A stretch of DNA of 64,000 nucleotides, from the NCBI GenBank assembly GCA_945913025.1, contig CAMECJ010000008.1, positions 33,267 to 97,266 of the forward strand, read 5' to 3'. Both the position numbers and the translations under genes were made by a program. Of the stretch, positions 1-9,553 are shown in pieces. The notes beneath the pieces are model-generated. The model saw only the letters and a program-made list of their open reading frames with translations, was not told where the DNA came from and did no database searches. Each line of letters begins with the position of its first letter. Position 1 is the first letter of the stretch. This stretch comes from an uncultured Elusimicrobia bacterium. GTDB lineage: Bacteria; Elusimicrobiota; Elusimicrobia; Elusimicrobiales; Elusimicrobiaceae.

Positions 1-464
1 AAAATCATCCCGGGAGCAAGCGGAATAAAATCAAGCCGCTGGACCCGCTGGCCCTGTACATTGGACGTATAGACAAAGCCCGCCGCGCCGGACAGCATAG
101 CCAGTAAACGCGACGTCTGTACAAGGATATTGTCTACTTCGTTTACGCGGGCGTCGTACTGTTCTTCAATACGCTGGCGTTCCTGAACGGCCATTTTTTG
201 CACATTGGCGAGGTAATCGACGTAATAACGGTAAGCTTTGTCCGTAGGAATACGTCCGCCGGAAGTGTGCGGCTGATAGAGATATCCTTCTTCTTCCAGC
301 TCTTTCATAATGTTGCGCACGGTAGCGCTGGATACGTCCTGTAATGCGGACGATACAATCATCTGCGAACCCACGGGCCGGCGGGTTTCCACAAATTGTT
401 GGACCACCCACCTCAAAATTTTTTCTTTACGCGCTTTGGCGATTTCCGGTTTTAAGATTCTCAT
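1..464 (-). CDS. hrcA: Heat-inducible transcription repressor HrcA (partial, N-terminal part)
   Basis: The minus strand encodes the first 154 residues of HrcA; the gene runs off the left edge of the window. HrcA is the dimeric repressor of class I heat-shock genes and binds CIRCE operators. The N-terminus begins MRILKPEIAKARKEKILRWV and holds a winged-helix DNA-binding region, with SSATVRNIMKELEEEGYL as the recognition part, followed by QPHTSGGRIPTDKAYRYYVD, which is typical of the family. The start is the ATG whose first base is 464. A consensus promoter and a CIRCE-like repeat lie directly upstream, so the gene is probably autoregulated. By family habit grpE and dnaK would follow to the left, but they are outside the window. 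Confidence 0.95.
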   Translation of the reverse strand, partial: MRILKPEIAKARKEKILRWVVQQFVETRRPVGSQMIVSSALQDVSSATVRNIMKELEEEGYLYQPHTSGGRIPTDKAYRYYVDYLANVQKMAVQERQRIEEQYDARVNEVDNILVQTSRLLAMLSGAAGFVYTSNVQGQRVQRLDFIPLAPGMI

Positions 465-501
465 ACTGTGTCCCGGGGTTCCTTGGGAAAGTGCATTTAT
501 T

Positions 502-528
502 TTAGCACTCTTTTAAACCCTCTGCTAA
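502..528. promoter_or_regulatory. CIRCE-like operator (degenerate right arm)
   Basis: TTAGCACTC at 502-510 is a perfect left arm of the consensus TTAGCACTC-N9-GAGTGCTAA. The right arm after 9 nt is CTCTGCTAA, so only its last six bases pair. Position over the predicted hrcA transcription start is canonical for HrcA repression. Confidence 0.8.
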
Positions 529-529
529 A

Positions 530-558
530 ATTATAAGCAATTATTTTATTTTTGTCAA
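530..558 (-). promoter_or_regulatory. Sigma70-type promoter of hrcA
   Basis: On the minus strand TTGACA (558-553) is separated by 17 nt from TATAAT (535-530). Both hexamers are perfect consensus. The predicted transcription start, near 523, falls inside the CIRCE-like operator at 502-528. Confidence 0.9.
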
Positions 559-669
559 CCCCCATTTTAGACTGCTAATTTTGAACCATCTTTTATCAAA
601 GACCATTTGTCACTGTTAATTATAATAGGTACGGCACAGTTTTACGCAATGTAGTTTTTTGTATTAGTT

Positions 670-699
670 TTGCCGCAGCTCTTGCTAAAAAGTTACAAT
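670..699 (+). promoter_or_regulatory. Candidate promoter of tatD (leaderless)
   Basis: TTGCCG at 670-675 and TACAAT at 694-699 are spaced by 18 nt. The -10 box ends only 6 nt before the tatD ATG at 706, and no Shine-Dalgarno sequence is visible, so the transcript would start at or next to the A of the ATG. Confidence 0.45.
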
Positions 700-705
700 A
701 TAACT

Positions 706-1512
706 ATGAAATTTATTGATTCACACGCCCATTTAAATGACCCTGCCTTTGATACGGACCGCGGGGAAATTATTGCCCGTCTGCCACAGGCAGGCGTTAC
801 GCTTAGCGTGGAAATCGGCTGCGCGCCCGAGGAATGGCAGCCCGCTTTGGATTTATCCGCCCAATATCCGGCACTCGTCCGTGCCGTACTGGGTATCCAC
901 CCCGAATACGCGCCGAAACTCACGCAGGCGGGCTTGCGCGAACTGGAAAATTTACTCGCGGATAAAAACAATGTGGCCGTGGGAGAAATCGGCCTGGATT
1001 ATACCTGCTTGGAAATTGCAGACAAAAACCTCCAGCAAGACGTTTTTACCCAAATGCTGGGGCTGGCTGGTAAGACCCACCTGCCCGTGGTATTACACGT
1101 ACGGCGCGAAGGCGAAGATTATGCTGCTTACGAAGATACATTTGCCGCGTTAAAACGGGATTGGAAACCCGTTTCCGGCCGCAAACACGCGGGCGTATTA
1201 CACTGTTTCTGCGCGCGGTACGAAGAAGCCAAAAAAGCGCTGGACCAAGGGCTCCTGTTGGGAATCAACGGCTGTTTTACATACAAAAAAAATGAATATA
1301 TCCGCGAAGCCGTCAAAAAAGCGGGCGCGGACAAAATTATCTTTGAAACGGACTGTCCCTATTTATCCCCGCAGGGCAAGCGCGGCACGAGAAACGACCC
1401 GTCCAACATTCCGCTGATTGCCCAATTTACGGCCGATTATTTAAACGTTTCGCTGGAAGAACTGGCGCAAATCGCCACAAATAACGCGCGGGAATTGTAC
1501 GGACTCGCATAA
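706..1512 (+). CDS. tatD: TatD family metal-dependent hydrolase
   Basis: A 268-residue TIM-barrel amidohydrolase of the TatD/YcfH family, which are 3'-5' exonucleases or deoxyribonucleases acting on DNA or RNA ends. The metal site is visible: HAH at residues 7-9, the glutamate of VGEIGLDY near residue 94, histidines in VVLHVRREG and GVLHCF, and the aspartate of FETDCPYLSP. I place the start at the ATG of MKFIDSHAH; an upstream TTG at 670 would add 12 non-conserved residues and lies in the promoter. The gene stands alone, opposite hrcA, with a lipoprotein gene 30 nt downstream. The true substrate cannot be told from sequence. Confidence 0.93.
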   Translation: MKFIDSHAHLNDPAFDTDRGEIIARLPQAGVTLSVEIGCAPEEWQPALDLSAQYPALVRAVLGIHPEYAPKLTQAGLRELENLLADKNNVAVGEIGLDYTCLEIADKNLQQDVFTQMLGLAGKTHLPVVLHVRREGEDYAAYEDTFAALKRDWKPVSGRKHAGVLHCFCARYEEAKKALDQGLLLGINGCFTYKKNEYIREAVKKAGADKIIFETDCPYLSPQGKRGTRNDPSNIPLIAQFTADYLNVSLEELAQIATNNARELYGLA

Positions 1513-1542
1513 ATTTGTTATAGTGCTGTTGGAGGAAACTTT

Positions 1543-2130
1543 ATGAAAAAACAACTCTTTTTTATTCTTATCGCCGCTGTGCTGCTTGCCGCGGGATGTA
1601 CTTCCCCTGAACAGGACCAGCAAATCCGGATGTTCTGGCTGCAGCAATATACGAATCTGATGATGAAACGTTTGGGCGATATGACGCTCCGCACCGCGCC
1701 TCATATTCCCGACACAACAATGTTTCCGTCCGGCTCCGCCGCACGTAAAGAGGCTGCTCCGCGCAAAGAAACAGACTCCCAGCCGCAGCTTATGGACGTA
1801 ACGATGGAAACGGATGCATTAGACGGCAAAGCCTCCTATCAAGACCGCGTGCGGATGAAACGCGCTTGGAACGCGGTACAATCCTCCAACCAAAAAACGG
1901 TAAATGATATCGGCACCGCTTTCGGGGAGCAGGTCAAAGCCAAAGCGTTTATTATTACGACCAATACCGAAAAACAACTGAAAGAGGAAGCCAAAAACGC
2001 CGCGGATTTCGCCTCTTATTTTGCGCGGCAGCGGGAACTGCTTACCAAACAAGAGCAAGACATTACCCAACTTATGGTACAAAACCGCGGACGTATTAAA
2101 AAGCTGAAACAAATAAACACTCCTTTATAG
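1543..2130 (+). CDS. Predicted lipoprotein of unknown function
   Basis: I do not recognise this 195-residue protein. It begins with a lipoprotein signal peptide, MKKQLFFILIAAVLLAAGC, with the lipobox cysteine at residue 19. The rest is hydrophilic, rich in Q, K and E, and probably helical, with a KQEQDITQLMVQNRGRIKK segment near the end that could form a coiled coil. GGAGG a few bases before the ATG is a strong ribosome-binding site and fixes the start. It is followed 15 nt later by another unknown envelope protein, with which it probably forms an operon. Confidence 0.75.
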   Translation: MKKQLFFILIAAVLLAAGCTSPEQDQQIRMFWLQQYTNLMMKRLGDMTLRTAPHIPDTTMFPSGSAARKEAAPRKETDSQPQLMDVTMETDALDGKASYQDRVRMKRAWNAVQSSNQKTVNDIGTAFGEQVKAKAFIITTNTEKQLKEEAKNAADFASYFARQRELLTKQEQDITQLMVQNRGRIKKLKQINTPL

Positions 2131-2145
2131 AACAAAGAACAGCTT

Positions 2146-2823
2146 ATGCGCTTACGCTTTATTGTGGGCTTGATTTTATTAGGAATATCGCTGCAATTTA
2201 TCGCCAAAACATTAACCGGCCTACTGCCAATGGTGAAAGAAGCCGCCCTATATCCAGTAAGCGGCCGCATTTTGCAGCGGCCGTTTAAACAACAAAGACG
2301 TACGCCCGATCGCCGAGTCACAATGCTCCAACATTTAAAAATGAGATTCCCAAAAAGAAAACCGGTAAAAATAGTTGACTCTGCCGATAAAACAATGTCT
2401 CCGTCCAAAGACTCCGGCAATGCATTTATGCAGATTGTACTCGAGGATTTCCGTCCGCCCGTAAACAATACGGCTTTGGGAAAAGATGCCTCGGAACGGC
2501 TGGAAGCGTTTTTAGTTCACAAAAGAAACGAAAACGCACAGTTGGTCAACGAAACGGACGCTCTATTTGGCAAAGAAGCAAAAAAAGAAATTATATATAT
2601 TTTAATCCAAGACGAACAAGCCAGCTTAGCCAACGCCAGCCAAAGCAAAACCGCCCAAGAATATGCCCTTCGGCAAGAAAAAACAGACAGAAATACTTCT
2701 CAAAAACTAACGAAGCTGTTTGAAAAATACAAAAAACAATTCAACCGCCGGCTATATGAAAATTCGCCTGAGTGGAATAAGTTTTTCAAACGGGTAAATG
2801 ACTTTCAAAAAGCGGCAGATTAG
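2146..2823 (+). CDS. Unknown protein with N-terminal membrane anchor
   Basis: A 225-residue protein I cannot assign. Residues about 5-30 are a hydrophobic segment (FIVGLILLGISLQFIA) that should act as an uncleaved anchor or signal. The rest is basic and helical, with long runs rich in K, E and Q. It lies 15 nt after the lipoprotein gene, so the two are probably co-transcribed and act at the cell envelope. The ribosome-binding site is weak, which suggests translation coupled to the gene before it. Confidence 0.65.
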   Translation: MRLRFIVGLILLGISLQFIAKTLTGLLPMVKEAALYPVSGRILQRPFKQQRRTPDRRVTMLQHLKMRFPKRKPVKIVDSADKTMSPSKDSGNAFMQIVLEDFRPPVNNTALGKDASERLEAFLVHKRNENAQLVNETDALFGKEAKKEIIYILIQDEQASLANASQSKTAQEYALRQEKTDRNTSQKLTKLFEKYKKQFNRRLYENSPEWNKFFKRVNDFQKAAD

Positions 2824-2889
2824 CGTTTGTCTTTTGAAAAGCCTTGTCCGTGGATATTTATCCGCCAGCCGATAGTTTACCATATACAA

Positions 2890-2919
2890 AACCCCCGCCT
2901 CACACAAGAAGCGGGGGTT
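2890..2919 (-). terminator. Terminator of the infC-rpmI-rplT operon
   Basis: AACCCCCGC (2890-2898) pairs with GCGGGGGTT (2911-2919). On the minus strand the stem is followed by TTTTG, just after the rplT stop codon. It may also stop plus-strand transcription of the gene ending at 2823. Confidence 0.85.
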
Positions 2920-2939
2920 TCCTGCAAACAAATGTTAAC

Positions 2940-3293
2940 TTAGTTCGCGGCGGCTTTGGCGGCATCGACCAACTTCTTAAAAGAAGCCGGATCCTTAATC
3001 GCCATTTCAGACAACATTTTGCGGTTAAGCGTAATGTTGGCTTTGGTAAGCCCGCTAATGAACTTAGAGTAAGACAAACCTTCCTCTCTTACCGCAGCAT
3101 TGATACGGGTAATCCACAACTGGCGGTAAGTAGTTTTTTTGTCTTTACGGTCCACGTAAGCGTGTACGCCGGATTTATCCAGCTGCTGCGTGGCCATGCG
3201 CAAGCGGCGGGATTTATCTCCGTAATAGCCGCTGGCTCTTTTCAATACTTTTTTCTTTCTTGCGTGTCTGGGAACGCTGAATTTAATTCTCAT
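2940..3293 (-). CDS. rplT: 50S ribosomal protein L20
   Basis: A 117-residue protein, full length for L20, starting MRIKFSVPRHARKKKVLKRA and containing the family signature KSRRLRMATQQLDKSGVHAY followed by YRQLWITRINAAVREEGLSY. L20 binds 23S rRNA, is needed early in 50S assembly and in many bacteria represses its own operon. It is the last gene of infC-rpmI-rplT, 12 nt after rpmI, with a strong terminator behind it. Confidence 0.98.
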   Translation of the reverse strand: MRIKFSVPRHARKKKVLKRASGYYGDKSRRLRMATQQLDKSGVHAYVDRKDKKTTYRQLWITRINAAVREEGLSYSKFISGLTKANITLNRKMLSEMAIKDPASFKKLVDAAKAAAN

Positions 3294-3305
3294 GTTTCTA
3301 ACCTC

Positions 3306-3512
3306 TTATTTGGCCATAGGGAGATATTTTTCCAAGATCTTCCCTTTGTTGGACTCGGGCGTAATGACGCCGGTCTTTCTCATACCGTGTTTAATGGAGG
3401 CAGAAACAGGCGTTAACAAGTGTTTTCTGCCGGCTTTTCTGTGGGTGAATTTACCCGTGGCGGTTTTTCTGAAGCGTTTTTTTCCGCCGCTGTGATTTTT
3501 TAATTTAGGCAT
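3306..3512 (-). CDS. rpmI: 50S ribosomal protein L35
   Basis: A 68-residue basic protein ([20 protein letters not shown], then [14 protein letters not shown]), matching L35 in length and pattern. It is the middle gene of infC-rpmI-rplT. The 100-nt spacer to infC holds a structured element (3535-3601) that may control translation of rpmI and rplT. Confidence 0.97.
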   Translation of the reverse strand: MPKLKNHSGGKKRFRKTATGKFTHRKAGRKHLLTPVSASIKHGMRKTGVITPESNKGKILEKYLPMAK

Positions 3513-3534
3513 TGTATTATCCTTTATGTAAACT

Positions 3535-3601
3535 GGTTCTTTTTACCCAACCCGTGCCGGGAGCCGGTCAAGCCCCGAACCCGTTCACTACAAAAAGAAC
3601 C
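3535..3601 (-). promoter_or_regulatory. Structured infC-rpmI spacer, candidate L20-responsive leader
   Basis: GGTTCTTTTT (3535-3544) is perfectly complementary to AAAAAGAACC (3592-3601), closing a 67-nt element with GC-rich internal pairing potential around CCGG and CCCG motifs. It lies just upstream of rpmI. L20 is known to repress rpmI-rplT in E. coli through RNA structures upstream of rpmI; assigning that role here is inference. It lacks a clear U-run directly after the stem, so a simple terminator is less likely. Confidence 0.5.
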
Positions 3602-3612
3602 TGAAAAATCGG

Positions 3613-4152
3613 TTAATTTTTAGGCACAAACGTCATCGACATGCGGTTGCCCATCTGCTGAAGGCCGCCGTCCACGTTGGCGAGTTCTTCCAACCGTTTG
3701 GCGGTATCGTTTAAAATTTGCATGCCAATGTCTTTATGCTGGTTTTCGCGCCCGTGGAATACCACCACAAAACGCACCATGTCTTTCTTGCGCAAGAAAT
3801 CTTCAATTTGGCGGATTTTAACATCCAAATCGTGCGGAGCAATGCGCGATTTAATGCGCAGCTCTTTCATCGTTACTTTTGCTTGTTTCTTTTTGGCCTC
3901 GGCGGCTTTTTTGCCCTGTTCGTATACATACCGGTTATAATCCAGTATTTTGCAAACGGGAGGAACCGCGTTGGGGGAAATTTCCACCAAATCCAGTTCT
4001 TGCTCTTTGGCCAGCGCAATGGCCTGAGCAATCGGCTTAATGCCAATCATAGTTCCGTCGGAATCAATTACGCGCACTTCCGCCGCGCGGATGTTTTGGT
4101 TTCTGGTGTACAAATCTTTTTTGTACGTTCTTCTGTTATCAAATCTGGCCAT
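3613..4152 (-). CDS. infC: Translation initiation factor IF-3
   Basis: A 179-residue IF-3, full length. The N-domain carries NQNIRAAEVRVIDSDGTMIG and LDLVEISPNAVPPVCKILDY; the C-domain carries KVTMKELRIKSRIAPHDLDV and FVVVFHGRENQHKDIG. IF-3 keeps 30S subunits apart from 50S and proofreads start codons. The start here is a plain ATG rather than the AUU seen in enterics, so the classic start-codon autoregulation is not expected. The gene heads infC-rpmI-rplT and has a consensus promoter and a short hairpin close upstream. Confidence 0.97.
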   Translation of the reverse strand: MARFDNRRTYKKDLYTRNQNIRAAEVRVIDSDGTMIGIKPIAQAIALAKEQELDLVEISPNAVPPVCKILDYNRYVYEQGKKAAEAKKKQAKVTMKELRIKSRIAPHDLDVKIRQIEDFLRKKDMVRFVVVFHGRENQHKDIGMQILNDTAKRLEELANVDGGLQQMGNRMSMTFVPKN

Positions 4153-4166
4153 TTAATTATTCTTTC

Positions 4167-4191
4167 AAAAAAATAGTCCTCGTTTAGGACT
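4167..4191 (-). promoter_or_regulatory. Hairpin plus U-run in the infC 5' leader
   Basis: On the minus strand AGTCCT-AAACG-AGGACT is followed by A and seven T, 14 nt before the infC ATG. The shape is that of a small intrinsic terminator, but it begins at the predicted +1, which is very close for termination. It may be an attenuator or a 5' stabilising hairpin. Confidence 0.5.
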
Positions 4192-4196
4192 TTTCT

Positions 4197-4226
4197 ATTA
4201 TACAAACTTAGCGGGAAAGGTGTCAA
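4197..4226 (-). promoter_or_regulatory. Sigma70-type promoter of infC-rpmI-rplT
   Basis: TTGACA (4226-4221), an 18-nt spacer and TATAAT (4202-4197) on the minus strand, both perfect hexamers. Confidence 0.88.
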
Positions 4227-4311
4227 CGCGCCGCCACGCACAAGGCCCTTAAATGCCTTACTCCAATAACCAATACGCCGAATGGACAGACAAGCAAGAA
4301 CGTCTGAAATT

Positions 4312-4320
4312 TGCTAAAAT
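4312..4320 (+). promoter_or_regulatory. Extended -10 promoter of nusB-ligA
   Basis: TGCTAAAAT at 4312-4320 is an extended -10 box. No good -35 is visible at the usual distance. It would give a leader of about 30 nt containing AAGAGGA before the nusB ATG. Confidence 0.5.
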
Positions 4321-4355
4321 GAATATAACTTTATTATCACGGCAAGAGGATAATT

Positions 4356-6766
<2,411 letters not shown>

Positions 6767-6775
6767 TTTTAACAC

Positions 6776-6809
6776 AAAAAAGCGGAGAATAAAAATTCTC
6801 TGCTTTTTT
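6776..6809. terminator. Bidirectional terminator between ligA and a pilin gene
   Basis: AAAAAAGCGGAGAAT (6776-6790) and ATTCTCTGCTTTTTT (6795-6809) form a 15-bp stem with one G-T wobble and an AAAA loop. A-run and T-run flank it on both sides, so it can serve ligA (+) and the converging pilin (-). Confidence 0.88.
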
Positions 6810-6822
6810 ATCTAAAGAAAAC

Positions 6823-7320
6823 TTAATCCGCGTAATAACAGTCTAAACTGCCACAAGAAGCACCCTGGCTAAAAGTACAGATATCTAAATCCCCGTAAGC
6901 ATATTTGGTAAAACCTATTTTGGCACAACCGGCTCCCTTACAAGACCGGCGGCCGGTTTTGGGATTAACAAGAAGCTCCAACTCGACAGGAAGAGAAGAT
7001 TTACTTACCGCCCTAAATATAATCGGATAATCCGAATTACATCCCACCGCCCCTTGATAATCAAAATAGTTTGAACTCTTCACTTCAACAGCTAACTCAG
7101 GAGCTGCACGATCGGAAAATGCACTATGAAAATCTACCCACCCACCCGGATTTTCCAAACAAAATGCATTACCCGCCATATTGAGGGTGTTCAAGGTTGG
7201 CCACACCTCCGCCGTACGGCTTTTAAGCACCGCTTTTTGGTATTGAGGGAGTGCAATACTCGCCAAAATACCGATAATTAATACGACAACTAATAATTCA
7301 ATCAGCGTAAAACCTTTCAT
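6823..7320 (-). CDS. Type IV pilin-like protein (pilin 1)
   Basis: A 165-residue prepilin. The mature N-terminus follows MKG: FTLIELLVVVLIIGILASI, with Glu5 after the cleavage site, then LPQYQKAVLKSRTAEVWPTL of the alpha1 helix. The C-terminal part is cysteine-rich (RSCKGAGCAK, DICTFSQGASCGSLDC), suggesting disulfide-stapled loops. The start is the ATG preceded by GGAGAAAAT; an upstream in-frame ATG at 7356 would add 12 non-pilin residues. The gene stands alone, without pilus assembly genes nearby. Its promoter has a T12 tract in the spacer (7428-7455). It could be a major or minor pilin or a secretion pseudopilin. Confidence 0.88.
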   Translation of the reverse strand: MKGFTLIELLVVVLIIGILASIALPQYQKAVLKSRTAEVWPTLNTLNMAGNAFCLENPGGWVDFHSAFSDRAAPELAVEVKSSNYFDYQGAVGCNSDYPIIFRAVSKSSLPVELELLVNPKTGRRSCKGAGCAKIGFTKYAYGDLDICTFSQGASCGSLDCYYAD

Positions 7321-7355
7321 TTTATTTTCTCCTATTTTAAAAGGTCGCTTCCGCA

Positions 7356-7402
7356 CGGGATCTACCGATTTTGGCGAAATAAACCCTAATCGGGAGATCC
7401 CG
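7356..7402 (-). repeat. Hairpin in the pilin 1 leader
   Basis: CGGGATCT (7356-7363) pairs with AGATCCCG (7395-7402), and CCGAT with ATCGG extends the stem after a one-base mismatch. It lies in the roughly 100-nt 5' leader between the promoter and the ribosome-binding site. The GATCCCG motif recurs in the leader of the pilin at 27816 and near 14070, so it belongs to a dispersed repeat class. Confidence 0.6.
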
Positions 7403-7427
7403 AACAGAAACCCTACAGAACACCCCT

Positions 7428-7455
7428 ATCGTATCAAAAAAAAAAAACGAGTCAA
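7428..7455 (-). promoter_or_regulatory. Poly-T spacer promoter of pilin 1
   Basis: Minus strand: TTGACT (7455-7450), CG, T12 (7447-7436), GA, TACGAT (7433-7428). Spacer 16 bp. TGA before TACGAT makes an extended -10. First of four copies of the same cassette in the window (others near 23090, 28468 and 60771). Confidence 0.75.
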
Positions 7456-7520
7456 GGGCTAATTAGATTCCTTCTTTTTCTTTCGACAAAAAATAAGCAA
7501 AAAATCTTCTTTCTTCTTTT

Positions 7521-7680
7521 TCTGACAGCAGCTGGCCCTAAGGGTAAAAAGAAACAAAAAGACTGCCCGCCCAGGTCCTATAAAAAGCAGTCCGAAATGG
7601 GGCGTTTTACAACTCGCTACGCTCAAACAAATAAAACACCTTTTCCGTTTTCGGACGCTTTTTATAAACAGGACGAAGGG
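7521..7680 (-). repeat. Dispersed hairpin repeat, copy A
   Basis: An imperfect 100-nt palindrome (core 7575-7674: GTCCTATAAAAAGC pairing with GCTTTTTATAAACAGGAC) with flanking GGGCG/CGCCC extension and a second small TTCTTTTT/AAAAAGAA hairpin. By eye it is about 80-85 percent identical, in reverse orientation, to copy B at 28525-28676, including the loop TTTGAGCGTAGCGAGTTG. It lies upstream of the pilin 1 promoter. A 92-codon ORF across it (7459-7737) does not look like a gene. Together with the pilin leader, promoter and terminator this accounts for the 7321-7746 gap. Confidence 0.75.
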
Positions 7681-7700
7681 CGACAAAAAAACAACACAAA

Positions 7701-7728
7701 AAACGGCCCTCCTAATGGAGGGCCGTTT
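7701..7728 (-). terminator. Terminator of the lpoB-like operon
   Basis: AAACGGCCCTCC (7701-7712) and GGAGGGCCGTTT (7717-7728) form a perfect 12-bp stem with a TAAT loop, followed on the minus strand by TTTTTT. It closes the operon running from 12411 to 7747. Confidence 0.9.
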
Positions 7729-7746
7729 CATCAGCAAATCTAAAAC

Positions 7747-8235
7747 TTACTGGGCCTTCATATCACTGCGGACTTTGTTAAACAGATTGCTCTGCGTCGC
7801 ACGCCGCAAGAAATCTTCCCATTCCTGTTGGGTGAGTTCAAAATCATCCATCACGATGTAGGAAATTTCTTTCGCCGCGTCCTTGCCTTTTCTATTCTCT
7901 TTAGCATAATTGTTTTCCAATTCCACATAGCGGCTGGCAACGGCATAATCAATATCTTCCTGCGAATATGTAGGTACGGGCAGCATCTCATCATTTAACG
8001 TATTGGTATCAAATACGCTTGGCTGCGCGGCAGGATCGCCCTTTTGCGTGCGGTCCCCCGCGGGAATAAACATCTCGCGGTGGACATCCGCCGCGTGTTC
8101 AAGGATAATCTCTTTATCGGACGAATTAGTCACACGGCCTAACATCAAGTTGGAACACGCCGCCGGATGGACAATAAAATAAATACTTAAAATGATAAAA
8201 ACTAAAATTACGGCTTTGAGTAAAATCTTAAGCAC
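7747..8235 (-). CDS. Unknown protein with N-terminal membrane anchor
   Basis: A 162-residue protein I do not recognise. Residues about 6-26 are hydrophobic (KAVILVFIILSIYFIV), so it is anchored in or exported across the inner membrane. The remainder is acidic and helical. The start is GTG at 8235-8233, chosen because AGGAGG precedes it at the proper distance. It is the last gene of the six-gene envelope operon that starts with the lpoB-like gene and is followed by a strong terminator. Confidence 0.65.
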   Translation of the reverse strand: MLKILLKAVILVFIILSIYFIVHPAACSNLMLGRVTNSSDKEIILEHAADVHREMFIPAGDRTQKGDPAAQPSVFDTNTLNDEMLPVPTYSQEDIDYAVASRYVELENNYAKENRKGKDAAKEISYIVMDDFELTQQEWEDFLRRATQSNLFNKVRSDMKAQ

Positions 8236-8280
8236 GGTTCAGCCTCCTGATATTCTATAGAATACAATATTTTCCAAAAA

Positions 8281-8865
8281 TTATTCAGTTTTTTTCGCAG
8301 CAGCCGTTCCACCCGCTTCGTGTTGTTGCAAATCCTGTACGCTTTTTACAAACTGCGGATTGGTTAAAATTTGCTGTACAGTTTTGGCAAAATCAGGGTT
8401 TTGCAAGTGCTTGGACACGACGGCACTAATCTCGGGATTATCCGCCAATACCTGTTTCAAATCTCCGCCCGAAAGCGCGCGTAAATCCATCGCTTTACCG
8501 TCAGTAGCGGCGGCCAAGTCTTGATTGAAAGACTGAAGATTAACGTCCGTTTTATAATCCTCCAAAATAGAAGAAATCGTATCCCTTGCCTGTTGAATTT
8601 CCTGCTCCGCGGCCAGGGGAATATCCTCTAAAAAGACGTCTTTCGTAGAGGAAGGGTCAAATAAAACGGGATAAGAAACCGGTTCCGCCTGCGGCGACGC
8701 CAGCGACAAAGGTACGTTTTGAAAAGAAAAGGCCCCCTCTTCTCTTCGGCGCTGTTCTTCCCACTCGGCCGTTTTGCGTTCGTAAAGTTGATAACCGCGG
8801 ACCGCGCCCATAAAAATGAGCGCGGCCGCGATAATACCAATGAAAACATAACTAAGTTTGGACAT
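8281..8865 (-). CDS. Unknown single-pass membrane protein
   Basis: A 194-residue protein without a family I can name. Residues about 5-25 form a transmembrane segment (YVFIGIIAAALIFMGAV), followed by a charged stretch and a helical C-terminal region with two similar short units (LADNPEISAVVSKHLQNPDF and ILTNPQFVKSVQDLQQH). Its ATG overlaps the stop codon of the FKBP gene (TAATG), so translation is coupled. Context suggests a periplasm-facing partner of the lipoproteins in the same operon. Confidence 0.65.
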   Translation of the reverse strand: MSKLSYVFIGIIAAALIFMGAVRGYQLYERKTAEWEEQRRREEGAFSFQNVPLSLASPQAEPVSYPVLFDPSSTKDVFLEDIPLAAEQEIQQARDTISSILEDYKTDVNLQSFNQDLAAATDGKAMDLRALSGGDLKQVLADNPEISAVVSKHLQNPDFAKTVQQILTNPQFVKSVQDLQQHEAGGTAAAKKTE

Positions 8866-9545
8866 TACAGCCCCATGTCAAGCATTTCCACATCAAACAC
8901 CAAAACGGAGTTCGCCGGAATCTGCCCCACAGGGCGGCTCCCGTACGCCGTTTCGGGCGGGCAGACCACTTTGGCGCGGGCGCCTTTTTTCATTTGCTGC
9001 ATCGCTTTGGTCCAGCACGGGATAACGTCGGTCAGTTTAGTTTGGAACGCTTCCCCCCTGTCAAGGGAGCTGTCAAACTTGGTACCGTCGATAAGCGTAC
9101 CCGTATAATGCACTTTAACCGTATCGTCCGCTTTGGGGGTTTTGCCTTTGCCGGCGCGGGAAAGCTGAATCAGCGCACCGTTGTCCAATTCTTTTACGCC
9201 TTTTTCTTTCTTAAAATTTTCCAGATATTCCTGCTGCTGTGCCGCGCGTTTGGCGAAAATCAGCTGTGCGTCGCGCTCATATTTTTCGATAATCTGCGGT
9301 TTATACTTTTCCACATCCGTCTGCGATTTTTTATTCAACAGACTGTCGCGCATCCCTTGTGACAAGGCTTTGAAATCATCCTCGTTGTCTAATATCAGCT
9401 GGCGTTTTAAGTTGTCTCCCAACAAAAAACCCAGCGAATACAACATTTTGTTACGTTCGGCCAAGTCTTCCGCCGGTGCGGCTGCATCCTGAGCAACAAC
9501 CGACAACGGCATTAAAAGGGCGGTTAACAAAATTATTTTTTTCAT
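8865..9545 (-). CDS. FKBP-type peptidyl-prolyl isomerase, periplasmic (FkpA/Mip-like)
   Basis: A 226-residue protein with a signal peptide (MKKIILLTALLMPLSVVAQD), an N-terminal helical dimerisation domain (about residues 28-125, MLYSLGFLLGDNLKR) and a C-terminal FKBP domain (about 135-226: DDTVKVHYTGTLIDGTKFDS, then AYGSRPVGQIPANSVLVFDV). This is the FkpA/Mip layout of periplasmic folding helpers. It sits 8 nt after the LPP20-like lipoprotein gene and overlaps the next gene by one base, so it probably helps fold envelope proteins made with this operon. Confidence 0.92.
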   Translation of the reverse strand: MKKIILLTALLMPLSVVAQDAAAPAEDLAERNKMLYSLGFLLGDNLKRQLILDNEDDFKALSQGMRDSLLNKKSQTDVEKYKPQIIEKYERDAQLIFAKRAAQQQEYLENFKKEKGVKELDNGALIQLSRAGKGKTPKADDTVKVHYTGTLIDGTKFDSSLDRGEAFQTKLTDVIPCWTKAMQQMKKGARAKVVCPPETAYGSRPVGQIPANSVLVFDVEMLDMGL

Positions 9546-9553
9546 ATACTCTC

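Noticed and set aside
7428..7455. Sigma54 or sigma28 promoter for the pilin genes.
   Set aside because: No GG-N10-GC (-24/-12) pair and no TAAAG/GCCGATAA pair; the hexamers and extended -10 fit a sigma70-type promoter better.
7459..7737. A 92-codon minus-strand open frame in the gap upstream of pilin 1.
   Set aside because: It runs through the poly-T promoter flank, hairpin repeat A and the terminator of the next operon. The translation is low-complexity F/K/R with no family resemblance and no ribosome-binding site.
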